Assembly (NCBI RefSeq): GCF_900186615.1
Contig: NZ_LT896588.1
Location: forward strand, 2,058,353-2,122,352
Length of the DNA: 64,000 nt
Origin: Parabacteroides bouchesdurhonensis
GTDB lineage: Bacteria; Bacteroidota; Bacteroidia; Bacteroidales; Tannerellaceae
Direction of reading: 5' to 3'
Of this stretch, positions 44,810 to 53,749 are shown piece by piece. Position 1 is the first letter of the stretch; every line of letters starts with the position of its first letter. Below the pieces are notes generated by a model, which was not told the DNA's origin, did no database searches, and saw nothing but the letters and a program-made list of their open reading frames with translations. The position numbers and the translations under genes were made by a program.

Positions 44810-46043
44810 CATCCGCATATTCTTGCTGTCGGTTATGTTGACCGTAACCGTAACTGGACTTCGGGCACAAACAGGTGGACTATCCGGTGACGGACAGAAA
44901 ATGACTTTTGATCTTTATCTGAACCGGGTAGGAAAACAGAATCTGGAATATTTGGCAAACCGGTTAAACGTAAGTGTCGCTGAAGCTGAAATCATAGCTG
45001 CGAAAGTCTTACCAGATCCATCGCTTGACTTTGAGGGGAGCAAGGATACATATACACTTGGACTTTCTTATTCTTTGGAATTGGGAAAACGTTATGCTCG
45101 GGTTAAGCTGGCACGTAGCCAAGCTGAATTGGAAAAGTTGGTTCTCGAACAGAATTTTCAAGACTTGCGTGCTCAGGCTGCCGAATTATTTCTTGATGCT
45201 ATCTTACAACGCGAATTGTTGAATGTGAAGGAAAATTCTTATCAATATATGGTTCGACTGAGCCAATCGGATAGTCTTCGCTACGTTTCGGGGGAAATAA
45301 CCAAAAACGACGCACGGCAGTCTTGGCTGGAAGCGGTGGGCTTGCTGAATGAGGTATATGATCAGGAAGCGGTTTATTATTCCTCATTGGTGGAACTGAA
45401 TAAATACATGGGAGCGAATGCAGACATACTGAATATCCCTTTAGGAAACTGGGATAGCTTGGAGAGGGATTTTACACTTGCTTTGCTGCTGGAACTGGGA
45501 CAAACAAACCGGGTAGAATTGTTGGCTGCATCGAAAAACATAGGGGTTAATTCACGGGCATACAAACTGACACGTGCCGAGCGTCGTCCGGATATCGGCA
45601 TGTCACTTTCCTATGAGAGGGACTGGAACGGTTTTCTGCCACAGGCTCGTTATGCTATTGTCGGAGTCTCAGTTCCGTTATCTTTCTCCGCGATCAACAA
45701 AGGTGCGGTTAAGTCTGCAAAATACAGAATAGATCAGGCAGCCATCATGCAGAAGAATGTCGAATTGCAAATACAAGCGGAGGTCACTCAGGCTTGGTTC
45801 GTTTTTGAAGCGGAAAAGAAAAAGGTTACGCAGTACAAGTCTGGCGTGTTGGAAGAATCACAGAAAGTGCTGGATGGCATGGTCTATAAATACAAGCGTG
45901 GGGAAGCTACTATTTTGGATGTCCTTATAGCTCAACGATCTTATAATGAAGTTCAGCAGAACTATTTGGAGACGATGAAGGGATATATGTCCGCTTTGGT
46001 TACACTTGAAAGGTCATGTGGAATATGGGATATTCATTTTTAG
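44787..46043 (+). CDS. TolC-family outer membrane efflux protein
   Basis: The 418-residue protein has a signal peptide ending in LRAQ (about residue 28) and the long alternating helical and strand pattern of CusC/CzcC-type TolC proteins, for example SVAEAEIIAAKVLPDPSLDF, TYTLGLSYSLELGKRYARVKLARSQAELEKL split over residues 85-120, and RAERRPDIGMSLSYERDW. Its start overlaps the truncated RND gene by 23 bases (or 14 if ATG 44796 is used), so it was part of the metal efflux operon. The gene itself looks intact, but its pump partner is broken and no fusion protein gene is seen. Confidence 0.88.
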   Translation: MANMITNNIRIFLLSVMLTVTVTGLRAQTGGLSGDGQKMTFDLYLNRVGKQNLEYLANRLNVSVAEAEIIAAKVLPDPSLDFEGSKDTYTLGLSYSLELGKRYARVKLARSQAELEKLVLEQNFQDLRAQAAELFLDAILQRELLNVKENSYQYMVRLSQSDSLRYVSGEITKNDARQSWLEAVGLLNEVYDQEAVYYSSLVELNKYMGANADILNIPLGNWDSLERDFTLALLLELGQTNRVELLAASKNIGVNSRAYKLTRAERRPDIGMSLSYERDWNGFLPQARYAIVGVSVPLSFSAINKGAVKSAKYRIDQAAIMQKNVELQIQAEVTQAWFVFEAEKKKVTQYKSGVLEESQKVLDGMVYKYKRGEATILDVLIAQRSYNEVQQNYLETMKGYMSALVTLERSCGIWDIHF

Positions 46044-46138
46044 TAGATAAATGAACGTCTTTTATACGGTTTTAATCTATGTGTTTGCCTGTAAGAAAAT
46101 GAATTACTTATTTTAATCTGCAAAATAAGAGTTTGTGA

Positions 46139-46326
46139 TGTGAAAAAAAAGAAAGGAACAGACAGTCTCATTCAATACTGAAAAAACGTTTGAATATTTT
46201 CGGGGTTAACGAAGTGGTACACGAGAATCGCAAGCACCCAATTGTTATGTTCATTAAGACTGTCTTATTGTATATTGACACAGCTGATAAAAATTGGTAT
46301 ATTAAGCGTTTTGTAAAATGGCTGTA
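46139..46326 (+). pseudogene. Short coding-like relic
   Basis: A 62-codon open stretch ends at 46324-46326 and reads well as protein in its second half (FGVNEVVHENRKHPIVMFIK and ADKNWYIKRFVKWL). It has no proper start, and the frame is closed by a stop just upstream. I take it as the C-terminal end of a gene from the same mobile segment. The family is not recognised with confidence; regulatory proteins of conjugative transposons end in similar Trp/Lys-rich text. Confidence 0.35.
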
Positions 46327-46580
46327 ATGGTATTTTGTATAAATTGCTGCTCGTAATATGAAAATGCAATTTGAATGTTTATTTTAAAGCTTGTGTGTTT
46401 AGTATAAATTAATATAAAAGTGTTGATTTTCTATGTGTTTCAAGCTTTAGGGCATGGCCTGCTAAAATTTTATATTACATTTTGTATTGATGTGTACTCT
46501 TGAATATTGTGGATATTATAAATATCTTTTATTATCATGATTTATATTTTGATATTTATAGGGATGTTTATTTGAAATAG
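46327..46580. other. AT-rich spacer without recognisable content
   Basis: About 250 very AT-rich bases lie between the coding relic and the next promoter. I see no open frame, strong hairpin or promoter that I can support. Confidence 0.5.
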
Positions 46581-46611
46581 TTGGTAATTTGAAAATAATA
46601 TTTATCTTTGT
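46581..46611 (+). promoter_or_regulatory. Bacteroidetes promoter for a short transcript
   Basis: TTG at 46581-46583, a 19-base spacer and TATCTTTGT at 46603-46611 match the -33/-7 consensus. Confidence 0.6.
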
Positions 46612-46617
46612 GCTGTC

Positions 46618-46767
46618 TTAAAAAATAAAAAATATATTTATAAATGAATATTAATTTTAAGACATAAAACCAATACTTTAATTATGATTATTCCCGTTCC
46701 ATTAAGGATTTGGGCCTTAACTGTGAGACGGAAAAGAGAGAGCATCGTATGGTGCTCTCTTTTATTT
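46618..46767 (+). ncRNA. Candidate small RNA or leader with terminator
   Basis: The stretch between the promoter and the T-followed hairpin at 46733-46767 would give a transcript of about 150 bases. It contains two tiny frames (MNINFKT and a 28-codon frame starting at 46684 with MIIPVPLRIWALTV). The second runs through the terminator stem, as a leader peptide would. Either a small RNA or an attenuator controlling the radical SAM gene at 46850 is possible. Confidence 0.4.
46733..46767 (+). terminator. Terminator hairpin
   Basis: AAAAGAGAGAGCA and TGCTCTCTTTT flank an 8-base loop and are followed by ATTTTG. The stem has a small bulge. It lies 80 bases before the radical SAM gene. Confidence 0.65.
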
Positions 46768-46849
46768 TGATATTCTTGTTAAATCTGTTGAAGTAACAGT
46801 TTTGTTTGTTGAATATCCTTACATTTGTAATATTTAATGTTGGATTAGT

Positions 46850-48109
46850 ATGAACGAAAGCGTACTTGAGAAATTGAAGATATTGGTTGAATCTGCAAAG
46901 TATGACGTTTCCTGTGCTTCCAGCGGAACCTCCCGTTCCCATAAGAAGGGAAATATAGGAAGTGCTGCTGGTTGGGGAATTTGTCACTCTTTTGCGGAAG
47001 ATGGACGCTGTATATCTCTTTTGAAGATTATGCTGACGAATTATTGCATATACGATTGTGCTTATTGCATCAATCGCCGGAGCAATGATATACAAAGGGC
47101 CACTCTTTCTGTGACGGAACTGGTTAATCTTACCATTGAATTTTATCGTCGGAATTATATAGAAGGACTTTTTCTTAGCTCTGGTGTGGTTCGTAATCCC
47201 GATTATACGATGGAGAGACTTGTAAGAGTAATAAAAGACCTTCGTTTGGTATATCGTTTTAACGGATATATCCACATGAAAAGTATTCCTGGAGCAAGTC
47301 CGGAATTGGTAAATGAAGCCGGACTCTATGCAGATCGTCTTAGCGTGAATATTGAAATTCCAAATGAGAAAAGCCTTCAGATGCTTGCGCCGGAAAAAAA
47401 CTTTCAAAGTGTTTTTACTCCAATGCGCTATATTCAGCAGGGAGTACTTCAAAGTGCAGAAGAACGGAAACGTTTCCGCTCTGCTCCCCGTTTTGCTCCG
47501 GCTGGGCAAAGTACACAAATGATTGTTGGTGCGACAGCTGACACAGATAAGGATATATTACATCTTTCTTCGGCTTTATACCAACGTCCCACAATGAAGC
47601 GGGTTTATTATTCTGGTTTTATCCCTGTTAATTCATATGATAATCGGTTACCAGCGTTGAAACAACCTCCACTAGTCCGCGAAAACCGTTTGTACCAGGC
47701 TGATTGGTTGTTGCGTTTCTATCAGTTTAAAGTCGATGAGATTGTGAATGATGCTTATCCTGATTTGGATTTGGAAATAGACCCTAAACTCTCATGGGCG
47801 TTACGTCATCCGGAAGCTTTTCCGGTTGACATAAATCGGGCGGATTATGAGATGTTACTTCGTGTGCCGGGAATAGGAGTGAAGTCTGCTAAAATTATAA
47901 TTGTTTCCCGTCGTTATTCAAATCTGGGAGCTGAGCAGTTAAAGAAAATAGGTGTAGTGATGAAAAAAGCACAATATTTTATTACCTGTCGTGAATTACC
48001 GATGCAGACGATACATGAAGTGAGTCCGGATGCCGTGCGTCGCTTATTTATAAAGAAAACGGGACGTAATGTAGACGAACGTCAATTAGTGTTACAATTC
48101 GAGGATTGA
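46850..48109 (+). CDS. Radical SAM protein, predicted DNA modification/repair
   Basis: The 419-residue protein has a CxxxCxxC cluster motif in NYCIYDCAYCINRRSND (about residues 63-79). A conserved region with FLSSGVVRNPDYTMERLVRVIKDLR and SVNIEIPNEKSLQMLAPEK follows, and a helix-hairpin-helix near the C terminus (FPVDINRADYEMLLRVPGIGVKSAKII). This matches the radical SAM family that is always found with a DUF4130 protein and is predicted to act in DNA modification or repair. The DUF4130 gene follows after 4 bases. The reaction is not established. Confidence 0.92.
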   Translation: MNESVLEKLKILVESAKYDVSCASSGTSRSHKKGNIGSAAGWGICHSFAEDGRCISLLKIMLTNYCIYDCAYCINRRSNDIQRATLSVTELVNLTIEFYRRNYIEGLFLSSGVVRNPDYTMERLVRVIKDLRLVYRFNGYIHMKSIPGASPELVNEAGLYADRLSVNIEIPNEKSLQMLAPEKNFQSVFTPMRYIQQGVLQSAEERKRFRSAPRFAPAGQSTQMIVGATADTDKDILHLSSALYQRPTMKRVYYSGFIPVNSYDNRLPALKQPPLVRENRLYQADWLLRFYQFKVDEIVNDAYPDLDLEIDPKLSWALRHPEAFPVDINRADYEMLLRVPGIGVKSAKIIIVSRRYSNLGAEQLKKIGVVMKKAQYFITCRELPMQTIHEVSPDAVRRLFIKKTGRNVDERQLVLQFED

Positions 48110-48113
48110 CAAC

Positions 48114-48878
48114 ATGATTATTTTTATCTATGATAAAACCTTTGAAGGTCTGTTGACTGCTGTTTTTGATGCCTATGTGCGTCATTCATTTCCTGATGTA
48201 CTTTTGGCAAAAGACGAACCTCTTCCCTTGTTTTATGATGAAGTAGTCACTATTTATACAGATGATACAAAAGCCGATCGCGTATGGAAAGGACTTCGGA
48301 AGAAAATATCAGAAATGTCTCTTTCTATTTTGACTGTTTCTTGGCTGTCCGAGCTTCCCGAAGTTGATATGCTTTTGTTCCGGTATATACGGAAAGCGAT
48401 AGATGCACCTAATACTATAGAGTTCAATTTAGGTGATCCGGATGTGCTATCCGTTTCTAAAATCTGGAAAAAAGTCAGCAATGAGCGCCTTCATATAATA
48501 CAATTCCTCCGTTTCCAGAAAGCTGCAGACGGAACTTTCTTTGCCGCAGTAGAACCATTATATAATGTTCTTCCTCTTGTGATTCCTTATCTACAGGACC
48601 GTTTTGCCGATCAGAAATGGTTGTTTTATGACTTAAAACGTGAGTATGGTTATTATTACGATTTGAAAGAAGTCTCAGAAGTCCGTTTTGAAGAAAAACA
48701 AGCCCATCTTTTGTCTGGTTTACTTAGTGAGGATTTGATGGATGAAAACGAGAAGTTATTTCAGCGGCTTTGGAAAGAATATTTTAAGACTATCGCTATT
48801 AAAGAGCGTGTCAATCCGAGATTGCACCGTCAGAACATGCCTGCTCGCTTTTGGAAGTATATGACCGAGAAACAATAG
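48114..48878 (+). CDS. DUF4130 protein, partner of the radical SAM protein
   Basis: The 254-residue protein begins with IIFIYDKTFEGLLTAVFDAYVR, the usual start of the DUF4130 family. It also shows IQFLRFQKAADGTFFAAVEPLYNVLPLVIPYLQDRFADQKWLFYDLKREYGYYYDL (split over residues 124-182) and MPARFWKYMTEK at its end. In other genomes DUF4130 is fused to uracil-DNA-glycosylase domains, which is the basis for a predicted repair role. Here it is separate, and the genes are 4 bases apart, so they are co-expressed. Confidence 0.9.
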   Translation: MIIFIYDKTFEGLLTAVFDAYVRHSFPDVLLAKDEPLPLFYDEVVTIYTDDTKADRVWKGLRKKISEMSLSILTVSWLSELPEVDMLLFRYIRKAIDAPNTIEFNLGDPDVLSVSKIWKKVSNERLHIIQFLRFQKAADGTFFAAVEPLYNVLPLVIPYLQDRFADQKWLFYDLKREYGYYYDLKEVSEVRFEEKQAHLLSGLLSEDLMDENEKLFQRLWKEYFKTIAIKERVNPRLHRQNMPARFWKYMTEKQ

Positions 48879-48978
48879 CTTATAATTTGTATTTTTGGCT
48901 CGTCCGGGGCAACTTAATGATTTTTCTTTTGTTCAATATAATATAGAGACATTTAAGTTTTAGTCTGCGAATGAGTCT

Positions 48979-51771
48979 ATGGGCGAGAAGAAAAGAAAAA
49001 AGATATGGCGTTTTTGGGGAATAATACTTTTATTGGTTGCCGGGCTTTTTGTGTTAAACTTTTTTTTGACGAAACGTTTGGAAAAGTTTCTGAAAGAAGA
49101 ATTGGCTGTGCGTACTTCCGATGCTACGGATGGCTTTTATCGCCTTTCGTTTCAAAATCTCTCAATTAGTTTCTTTAAAGGTGAACTGAAAATAGAAGGT
49201 ATCCGTTTATATCCGGATTCTGTGGCGTTTTGCTACCGGAAGGAGAAAGACAGTCTTCCTTCCATTTATGTGGATGCTCAGATTGGGATGATTGATTTTA
49301 AAGGGGTAGACTTGACATGGCGGAGAAATTTTAGACGCTTGAATTTCAAATCTTTCGAGATTAAAAAGCCTGACATTAAAGTGTTTGGCCCAGATGATTC
49401 GTCCATAGCGGAAAAAAAATTAGGACAAGTGGAGTCAAAAACCTCATATGAAGTTATTTCCCCTTATATAGATGTATTAAGTGTACAAGCTTTGAATCTG
49501 GAGAATGCTAGTGTTTCTTATGAAACTATAGATTCTCAGCCGCCTATTTCGTATGCGTTGAAGAATGTTAGTTTTCATGCTTATGGTTTTCGTTTGGATA
49601 AAAACTCATCGGAGAGTGGTAAACTGCTTTATTGTGATAACTTTGATTTTGTTGCCAATCATCCTCAGACTCTCTTGAAGGCCAATGATTTTATGTTAGA
49701 AACAGATCGTATCGTGCTTAACACAAAAGATTCGGTTATTTGTATTTCCAATATAGAAATGAAGCCCTTAAATAGCCTGCAGAGGGAAGATGGAAGGCTT
49801 CCTCATAGCTCTTTGAATGCGTTTGTGAAAGCTGTTGAAGTACGAGGTGTCGCTTTCCACCGTAAAGATGCTTTAAACTATTTGACTGCCAATTCATTCC
49901 AAATTGTATCTCCTGATATAAATATTTATAATTTTGCGAATAAAGGCAAAAGGACAGAGCAAAAGTATATTCCTTTAAATGCGGATTCAATAGTTCATTC
50001 TTTGTCTTTGTATGAAATTATCTCTCCGGTTTTACATAGTGTCTCTATCCGCACAATTGGTATCAGTGAGGCGAAAGCACGATACTCTTATGCTCTGAAA
50101 GATTCTGTAGAAGTTTATAAGTTGGCAAATTTTAATTTCCGGGCAAACGATTTTCTTATTGATTCTTTATCGGAATTAAAACATGGCTTTTGGTATCCGG
50201 GTAGCTTTTCTTTTGAAGCAAGTGGCATTGAAGGCTTGATGACGGCCCGGAATTATCATGTTAATATCGAAAAAATGGCATTTTGTTCGGAGACGGAGAG
50301 TTTAAAAATAGAGCAGATGTTTTTACGTCCATTGTCTAGTAATACTCCATCAGCTTACAATATTCGTGTATCGTTGAAGGCTCTTATGGTGGATCATATT
50401 ATTAAGGATAGTACTATGCTCAGATTGAGAACTATTGATGTTGACAGTCCGGTTATAGATCTTTTGCTTTCACACTCGGCCCGCCAAACAAAACCTGTTT
50501 CATTTAAGAGAAGTGACTTGTATAAATCATTGGGAAATATCGCCGAAAAAATAGTTTTGGAGCGTTTTAATGTTTCAGATGCGACACTAAATTATGCTTT
50601 TCGGGGAAGGGGAGACTCCTTGCATCATCAAAGACTAAACACAGCCAATCTAATAGTCAAAGGATTACTTGTTGATAATCGTAAATGTACTTTTAAATTA
50701 GATGACATCCGTTTTTCTACAAATAACCTGTCGTTCCCGTTGGATAATGGTTATTATACATTGCATATTGGTGATATAAACTTGGCGGATTCAGCCTTGA
50801 ACATGGAGCATTTACATTTGGCTGCTTTGTATCCTAAAATGAAATTTGCCTATTTGCAACCGCATCATAAAGACTGGTTTGATGTGAAAATAGACAGTGT
50901 TTCACTATTGGGTATCAATTTTTCTCGCTATTTTGAAGATAATATATTGCGAATAAAAGATGTGCAGGTGAAAAATGCTGTATTGCAAAATTTCAAGAAT
51001 CAAAAAATTGCCGTTCCACGTCATGTCATTCCAATGATTTATTCCGGTTTGCAGAAAGCTCCTGTAAATTTAGATATACAAAAAGTGGAAGTGAAAAATT
51101 TATCTGTTGTTTATGAAGAATTAGCAAAGAAAGGAACTGTTCCCGGAAAGTTGTTTTTTACGGATATGAATGGAGTGTTTTCGGGCTTCACTAATATCAT
51201 TTCCAAACCGGATCAATATATCCGTCTCGATGCAAATGGTAAATTAATGGGAAGAGGCTATTTTACAGCTACCTGGTTGCTACCGGTTGATTCATTGAAC
51301 GACCGTTTTTTGCTAAATGCGCATATGACAAACTTCGACCTTACGGCATTGAATGAATTAATAGAACCTTTGGCTTTCGCTGAGATTAAGAGTGGTTATT
51401 TGAATGAGATGACTTTTAGTACAGAAGCGACAAGCAAAGGCGCTACTATAGACATGATATTCTTATATACGGATTTACGAGCCGCACTGTTGAAAGAAAA
51501 AAACGGAGAACTGGTAGATAAAAGGTTTCTTTCAGACCTTGTTAACTTAGTATTGAAGCATGACAATCCGGATAAAAAGAAAAGAAAACATAACAAACCA
51601 AGACTTGCAAATGTTTCAATAATAAGGGATCCATATCATTCTACGTTTAATTACTTGTGGCAAATTTTACGACCGGCTTTAATGGAATCGGTTGGTGTTC
51701 CTTTGTTACATGACAACAAGAAATCTGCGAAAGAGAAATTGTCGGAAGTAGAAGATGAGGATGTGATGTAG
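48979..51771 (+). CDS. Large AsmA-like membrane-anchored protein
   Basis: The 930-residue protein has one N-terminal membrane helix (about residues 11-30) after a basic start. A very long region rich in beta strands follows, without enzymatic motifs. Phrases such as SFFKGELKIEGIRLYPDS and FRRLNFKSFEIKKPDIKVF resemble AsmA/TamB-type proteins that bridge the periplasm and move or organise lipids. The C terminus has SVIRDP-like SIIRDPYHSTFNYLWQILRPALMES, as in several AsmA-like proteins. It stands 100 bases after the DUF4130 gene and is probably independent. The family assignment is by overall pattern. Confidence 0.65.
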   Translation: MGEKKRKKIWRFWGIILLLVAGLFVLNFFLTKRLEKFLKEELAVRTSDATDGFYRLSFQNLSISFFKGELKIEGIRLYPDSVAFCYRKEKDSLPSIYVDAQIGMIDFKGVDLTWRRNFRRLNFKSFEIKKPDIKVFGPDDSSIAEKKLGQVESKTSYEVISPYIDVLSVQALNLENASVSYETIDSQPPISYALKNVSFHAYGFRLDKNSSESGKLLYCDNFDFVANHPQTLLKANDFMLETDRIVLNTKDSVICISNIEMKPLNSLQREDGRLPHSSLNAFVKAVEVRGVAFHRKDALNYLTANSFQIVSPDINIYNFANKGKRTEQKYIPLNADSIVHSLSLYEIISPVLHSVSIRTIGISEAKARYSYALKDSVEVYKLANFNFRANDFLIDSLSELKHGFWYPGSFSFEASGIEGLMTARNYHVNIEKMAFCSETESLKIEQMFLRPLSSNTPSAYNIRVSLKALMVDHIIKDSTMLRLRTIDVDSPVIDLLLSHSARQTKPVSFKRSDLYKSLGNIAEKIVLERFNVSDATLNYAFRGRGDSLHHQRLNTANLIVKGLLVDNRKCTFKLDDIRFSTNNLSFPLDNGYYTLHIGDINLADSALNMEHLHLAALYPKMKFAYLQPHHKDWFDVKIDSVSLLGINFSRYFEDNILRIKDVQVKNAVLQNFKNQKIAVPRHVIPMIYSGLQKAPVNLDIQKVEVKNLSVVYEELAKKGTVPGKLFFTDMNGVFSGFTNIISKPDQYIRLDANGKLMGRGYFTATWLLPVDSLNDRFLLNAHMTNFDLTALNELIEPLAFAEIKSGYLNEMTFSTEATSKGATIDMIFLYTDLRAALLKEKNGELVDKRFLSDLVNLVLKHDNPDKKKRKHNKPRLANVSIIRDPYHSTFNYLWQILRPALMESVGVPLLHDNKKSAKEKLSEVEDEDVM

Positions 51772-51801
51772 ATAAATTTTGAACTAATAAATTAATGAAA
51801 T

Positions 51802-52068
51802 ATGGAATACGAAATTACTCATTATCCGGAGAAGAAGCGCTTTGAAATAAAGTTAGAAGGAGTTACCGCATTTGTACAATACCGTTTGAGGGATGGAAAA
51901 CTGGATATTATCCATACCATTGTTCCTCCGCTTATTGAAGGACGTGGTGTTGCTGCTGCATTAGTAAAGTACGCATACGATTATGCCTTGGCGAATGGGA
52001 TGAAACCACAGGCTACTTGTTCTTATGCTGTGACCTGGTTGCATCGCCATCCTGATTATGTGCAGTAG
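51802..52068 (+). CDS. Short GNAT-type N-acetyltransferase (YjdJ-like)
   Basis: The 88-residue protein belongs to the small GCN5-related acetyltransferase group. It has the beta strands YEITHYPEKKRFEIKLEGVTAFVQYRL split at residues 2-29, the IIHTIVPPLIEGRGVAAALVKYAYDYA acetyl-CoA loop (EGRGVAAALV) and CSYAVTWLHRHPDYV. The length fits the family. The substrate is unknown. It lies 30 bases after the AsmA-like gene. Confidence 0.9.
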   Translation: MEYEITHYPEKKRFEIKLEGVTAFVQYRLRDGKLDIIHTIVPPLIEGRGVAAALVKYAYDYALANGMKPQATCSYAVTWLHRHPDYVQ

Positions 52069-52074
52069 TAACAT

Positions 52075-52722
52075 TTAATCTTTGATGTTTATTCCTAACA
52101 TCCTTGCCAGTTCCAAGGCCTGTATTGATGTAACGGTGGCTCCCCGTAGCTCGCTGCTATTTAGTGCTGTTACGTGAATACCGGGGATTTCGGAATCTGA
52201 AAAATCTATTCCTTTTAAAGATGTCCTGTAAAATTCGGCTTCCATAAGATTGCAATTCCCAAAGGCTACATGGTTTAACTGGCAATTTTCCATACTTGCT
52301 CCTCTCAACTTACAATGTGTAAGATTAACATTTGTCAGTTTGCTTGTTGTAAAGTTAGAATATTCTCCAAGGCATCCCTGAAAGAGAGTATGATTAAATA
52401 TACATTCTGAGAAATTTGTTCCGGTTAATTTACAATCGATAAACTCGATACGGTGAAATCCGCATCCGTTCAGGTTTATATTCGATAAGTCACAGTTATG
52501 AAATATAACATCACTGAATTGGGATTTATTTATTTTACATTCAATAAAGCTACAATTCGTGAAAATGCAAGATTGGATAGAAAGATTGTTTTTCGACAAA
52601 GACTCAATTTTCTGAGACTTGAATTCATATTCAATCAAATCTTCTTCGTTTTTTGCTAATGCAGTGTAAATGTCAACTTCGTTATGAAGCTTTTTAGCAA
52701 TACGTGGCTGTGTTAGTTTCAT
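52075..52722 (-). CDS. Pentapeptide repeat protein
   Basis: The 215-residue protein shows pentapeptide repeats from about residue 60 (SIQSCIFTNCSFIECKINKSQFSDVIFHNCDLSNINLNGCGF split by coils), with the repeating A/C-N/D-L/F-x-x pattern to about residue 195. Such repeats form a right-handed beta helix. Members of this fold can mimic DNA and protect gyrase from quinolones or toxins, but most have no known role. The start at 52722 is chosen; a longer frame would run through the tRNA-Pro gene. Confidence 0.88.
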   Translation of the reverse strand: MKLTQPRIAKKLHNEVDIYTALAKNEEDLIEYEFKSQKIESLSKNNLSIQSCIFTNCSFIECKINKSQFSDVIFHNCDLSNINLNGCGFHRIEFIDCKLTGTNFSECIFNHTLFQGCLGEYSNFTTSKLTNVNLTHCKLRGASMENCQLNHVAFGNCNLMEAEFYRTSLKGIDFSDSEIPGIHVTALNSSELRGATVTSIQALELARMLGINIKD

Positions 52723-52751
52723 GTTCCTGATTATATTTGATGGAATAACGA

Positions 52752-52789
52752 CAAACAAAAAGAGGACGTATCTTTCGATATATCCTCTT
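52752..52789 (-). terminator. Terminator downstream of tRNA-Pro
   Basis: AAGAGGA (52760-52766) and TCCTCTT (52783-52789) with an inner TATC/GATA pair form a stem. On the minus strand it is followed by TTTTGTTTGT. Confidence 0.7.
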
Positions 52790-52795
52790 GTGTAG

Positions 52796-52869
52796 TCGGG
52801 ATGAGAAGACTCGAACTTCCGACCTCCACGTCCCGAACGTGGCGCGCTAGCCAACTGTGCTACATCCCG
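52796..52869 (-). tRNA. tRNA-Pro (CGG)
   Basis: The minus strand folds into a full 74-base cloverleaf: acceptor CGGGATG/CATCCCG, D stem GCAC/GCGC, anticodon stem CCACG/CGTGG with loop TTCGGGA (anticodon CGG), T stem GGAAG/CTTCT with loop TTCGAGT, and discriminator A. Confidence 0.96.
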
Positions 52870-53053
52870 TTTTTGTTTACGGCTGCAAAGGTATAAATAA
52901 AATTGAACATGCAAGAATTTTCCCTGTTTTTTTCTTTGAAAATACCCTTTCTTACTCCTGCATTTCTCCGTGATATTTCAGAAATAGCACTTTTTTGTGA
53001 AAATGTTTGGAGTATAATAGATAATGTTTACCTTTGCACCCGTCAAATCAAAA

Positions 53054-53126
53054 GGTGCCATAGCTCAGTTGGTAGAGCAAAGGACTGAAAATCCTTGTGT
53101 CCCCGGTTCGATTCCTGGTGGCACCA
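53054..53126 (+). tRNA. tRNA-Phe (GAA)
   Basis: A complete 73-base cloverleaf: acceptor GGTGCCA/TGGCACC, D stem GCTC/GAGC, anticodon stem AAGGA/TCCTT with loop CTGAAAA (anticodon GAA), T stem CCCGG/CCTGG with loop TTCGATT, and discriminator A. Confidence 0.97.
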
Positions 53127-53154
53127 CTTTTAAAAGACTTCAAATTTGGTAAAT

Positions 53155-53190
53155 CCCTGAAATGTTTAATTTTCAGGGCTTTTCTTTTTC
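53155..53190 (+). terminator. Terminator of tRNA-Phe
   Basis: CCCTGAAA (53155-53162) pairs with TTTCAGGG (53171-53178) and is followed by CTTTTCTTTTTC. Confidence 0.85.
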
Positions 53191-53299
53191 TCCTAATCCG
53201 CATATTTTTGGCAAAATAACGCACTTCCGTAGTGCTAAATCGTGGACAATTTTAGTCTTGAAATAAATGTCCACGAATTATACTCTTTTTTTTATTCAA

Positions 53300-53422
53300 G
53301 GATGGACAGCTAACGACATAAACATACTTGATTATCTGGATTTTACATTTTTTTTGGCATCTAAAATACTTGGTCATTCTTCCACCCGAATGACACAACA
53401 TTATGCAAAGGTTATGAATTAG
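53300..53422 (+). pseudogene. Integrase C-terminal relic beside tRNA-Phe
   Basis: The last codons before the stop at 53420-53422 read LASKILGHSSTRMTQHYAKVMN, the unmistakable end of a Bacteroidetes tyrosine integrase (GH motif and nucleophile Tyr). Upstream text decays quickly and contains no catalytic Arg. It lies 175 bases from the 3' end of tRNA-Phe, a common integration site. It is a remnant of an element that has since been lost. The rest of 53190-53510 shows nothing else. Confidence 0.75.
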
Positions 53423-53511
53423 AGTATTTTGAAATATATGAAAGAAGTAGATTTAAAATTAGGATTAATATAATATTTTCATTATTTGTTCCCTTTTGTG
53501 TATTTTTGATT

Positions 53512-53567
53512 CCTTTCGGAAGAAATTTGAATTTCTCTCGGAAGGAATTCAAATTTCTTCCGAAAGG
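53512..53567. repeat. Perfect 22-bp inverted repeat, related to one at 56869
   Basis: The arms 53512-53533 and 53546-53567 are exact reverse complements around a 12-base loop and start with CCTTTCGGAAGAAATT. A T-rich tail follows on the plus strand (CTTTTTG). A shorter relative of the same hairpin lies at 56869-56902, so the motif TTTCGGAAGAAA is a repeated element that brackets the 53750-56833 resistance-like module. The following 170 bases up to 53749 hold nothing else that I can support. Confidence 0.75.
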
Positions 53568-53749
53568 GTGCTTTTTGTGCTCGGATAAGAAACAGTAAAA
53601 AGAATAGCTATTAAAATAAGTTCTTTGACATATTGGTTCAGGGTAGGAATATACTGTGATTTTGGAGGAAATTACGCAAATTCATATTAGCTGTCTTTCA
53701 TGGCTGTTCGCAATTTATTAATATCTCCTTTTGCTAGATAGGGTATGCA

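Noticed and set aside
52723-52914. N-terminal extension of the pentapeptide repeat protein
   Set aside because: The extension would be translated from the tRNA-Pro gene and its terminator. The start at 52722 gives a normal protein.
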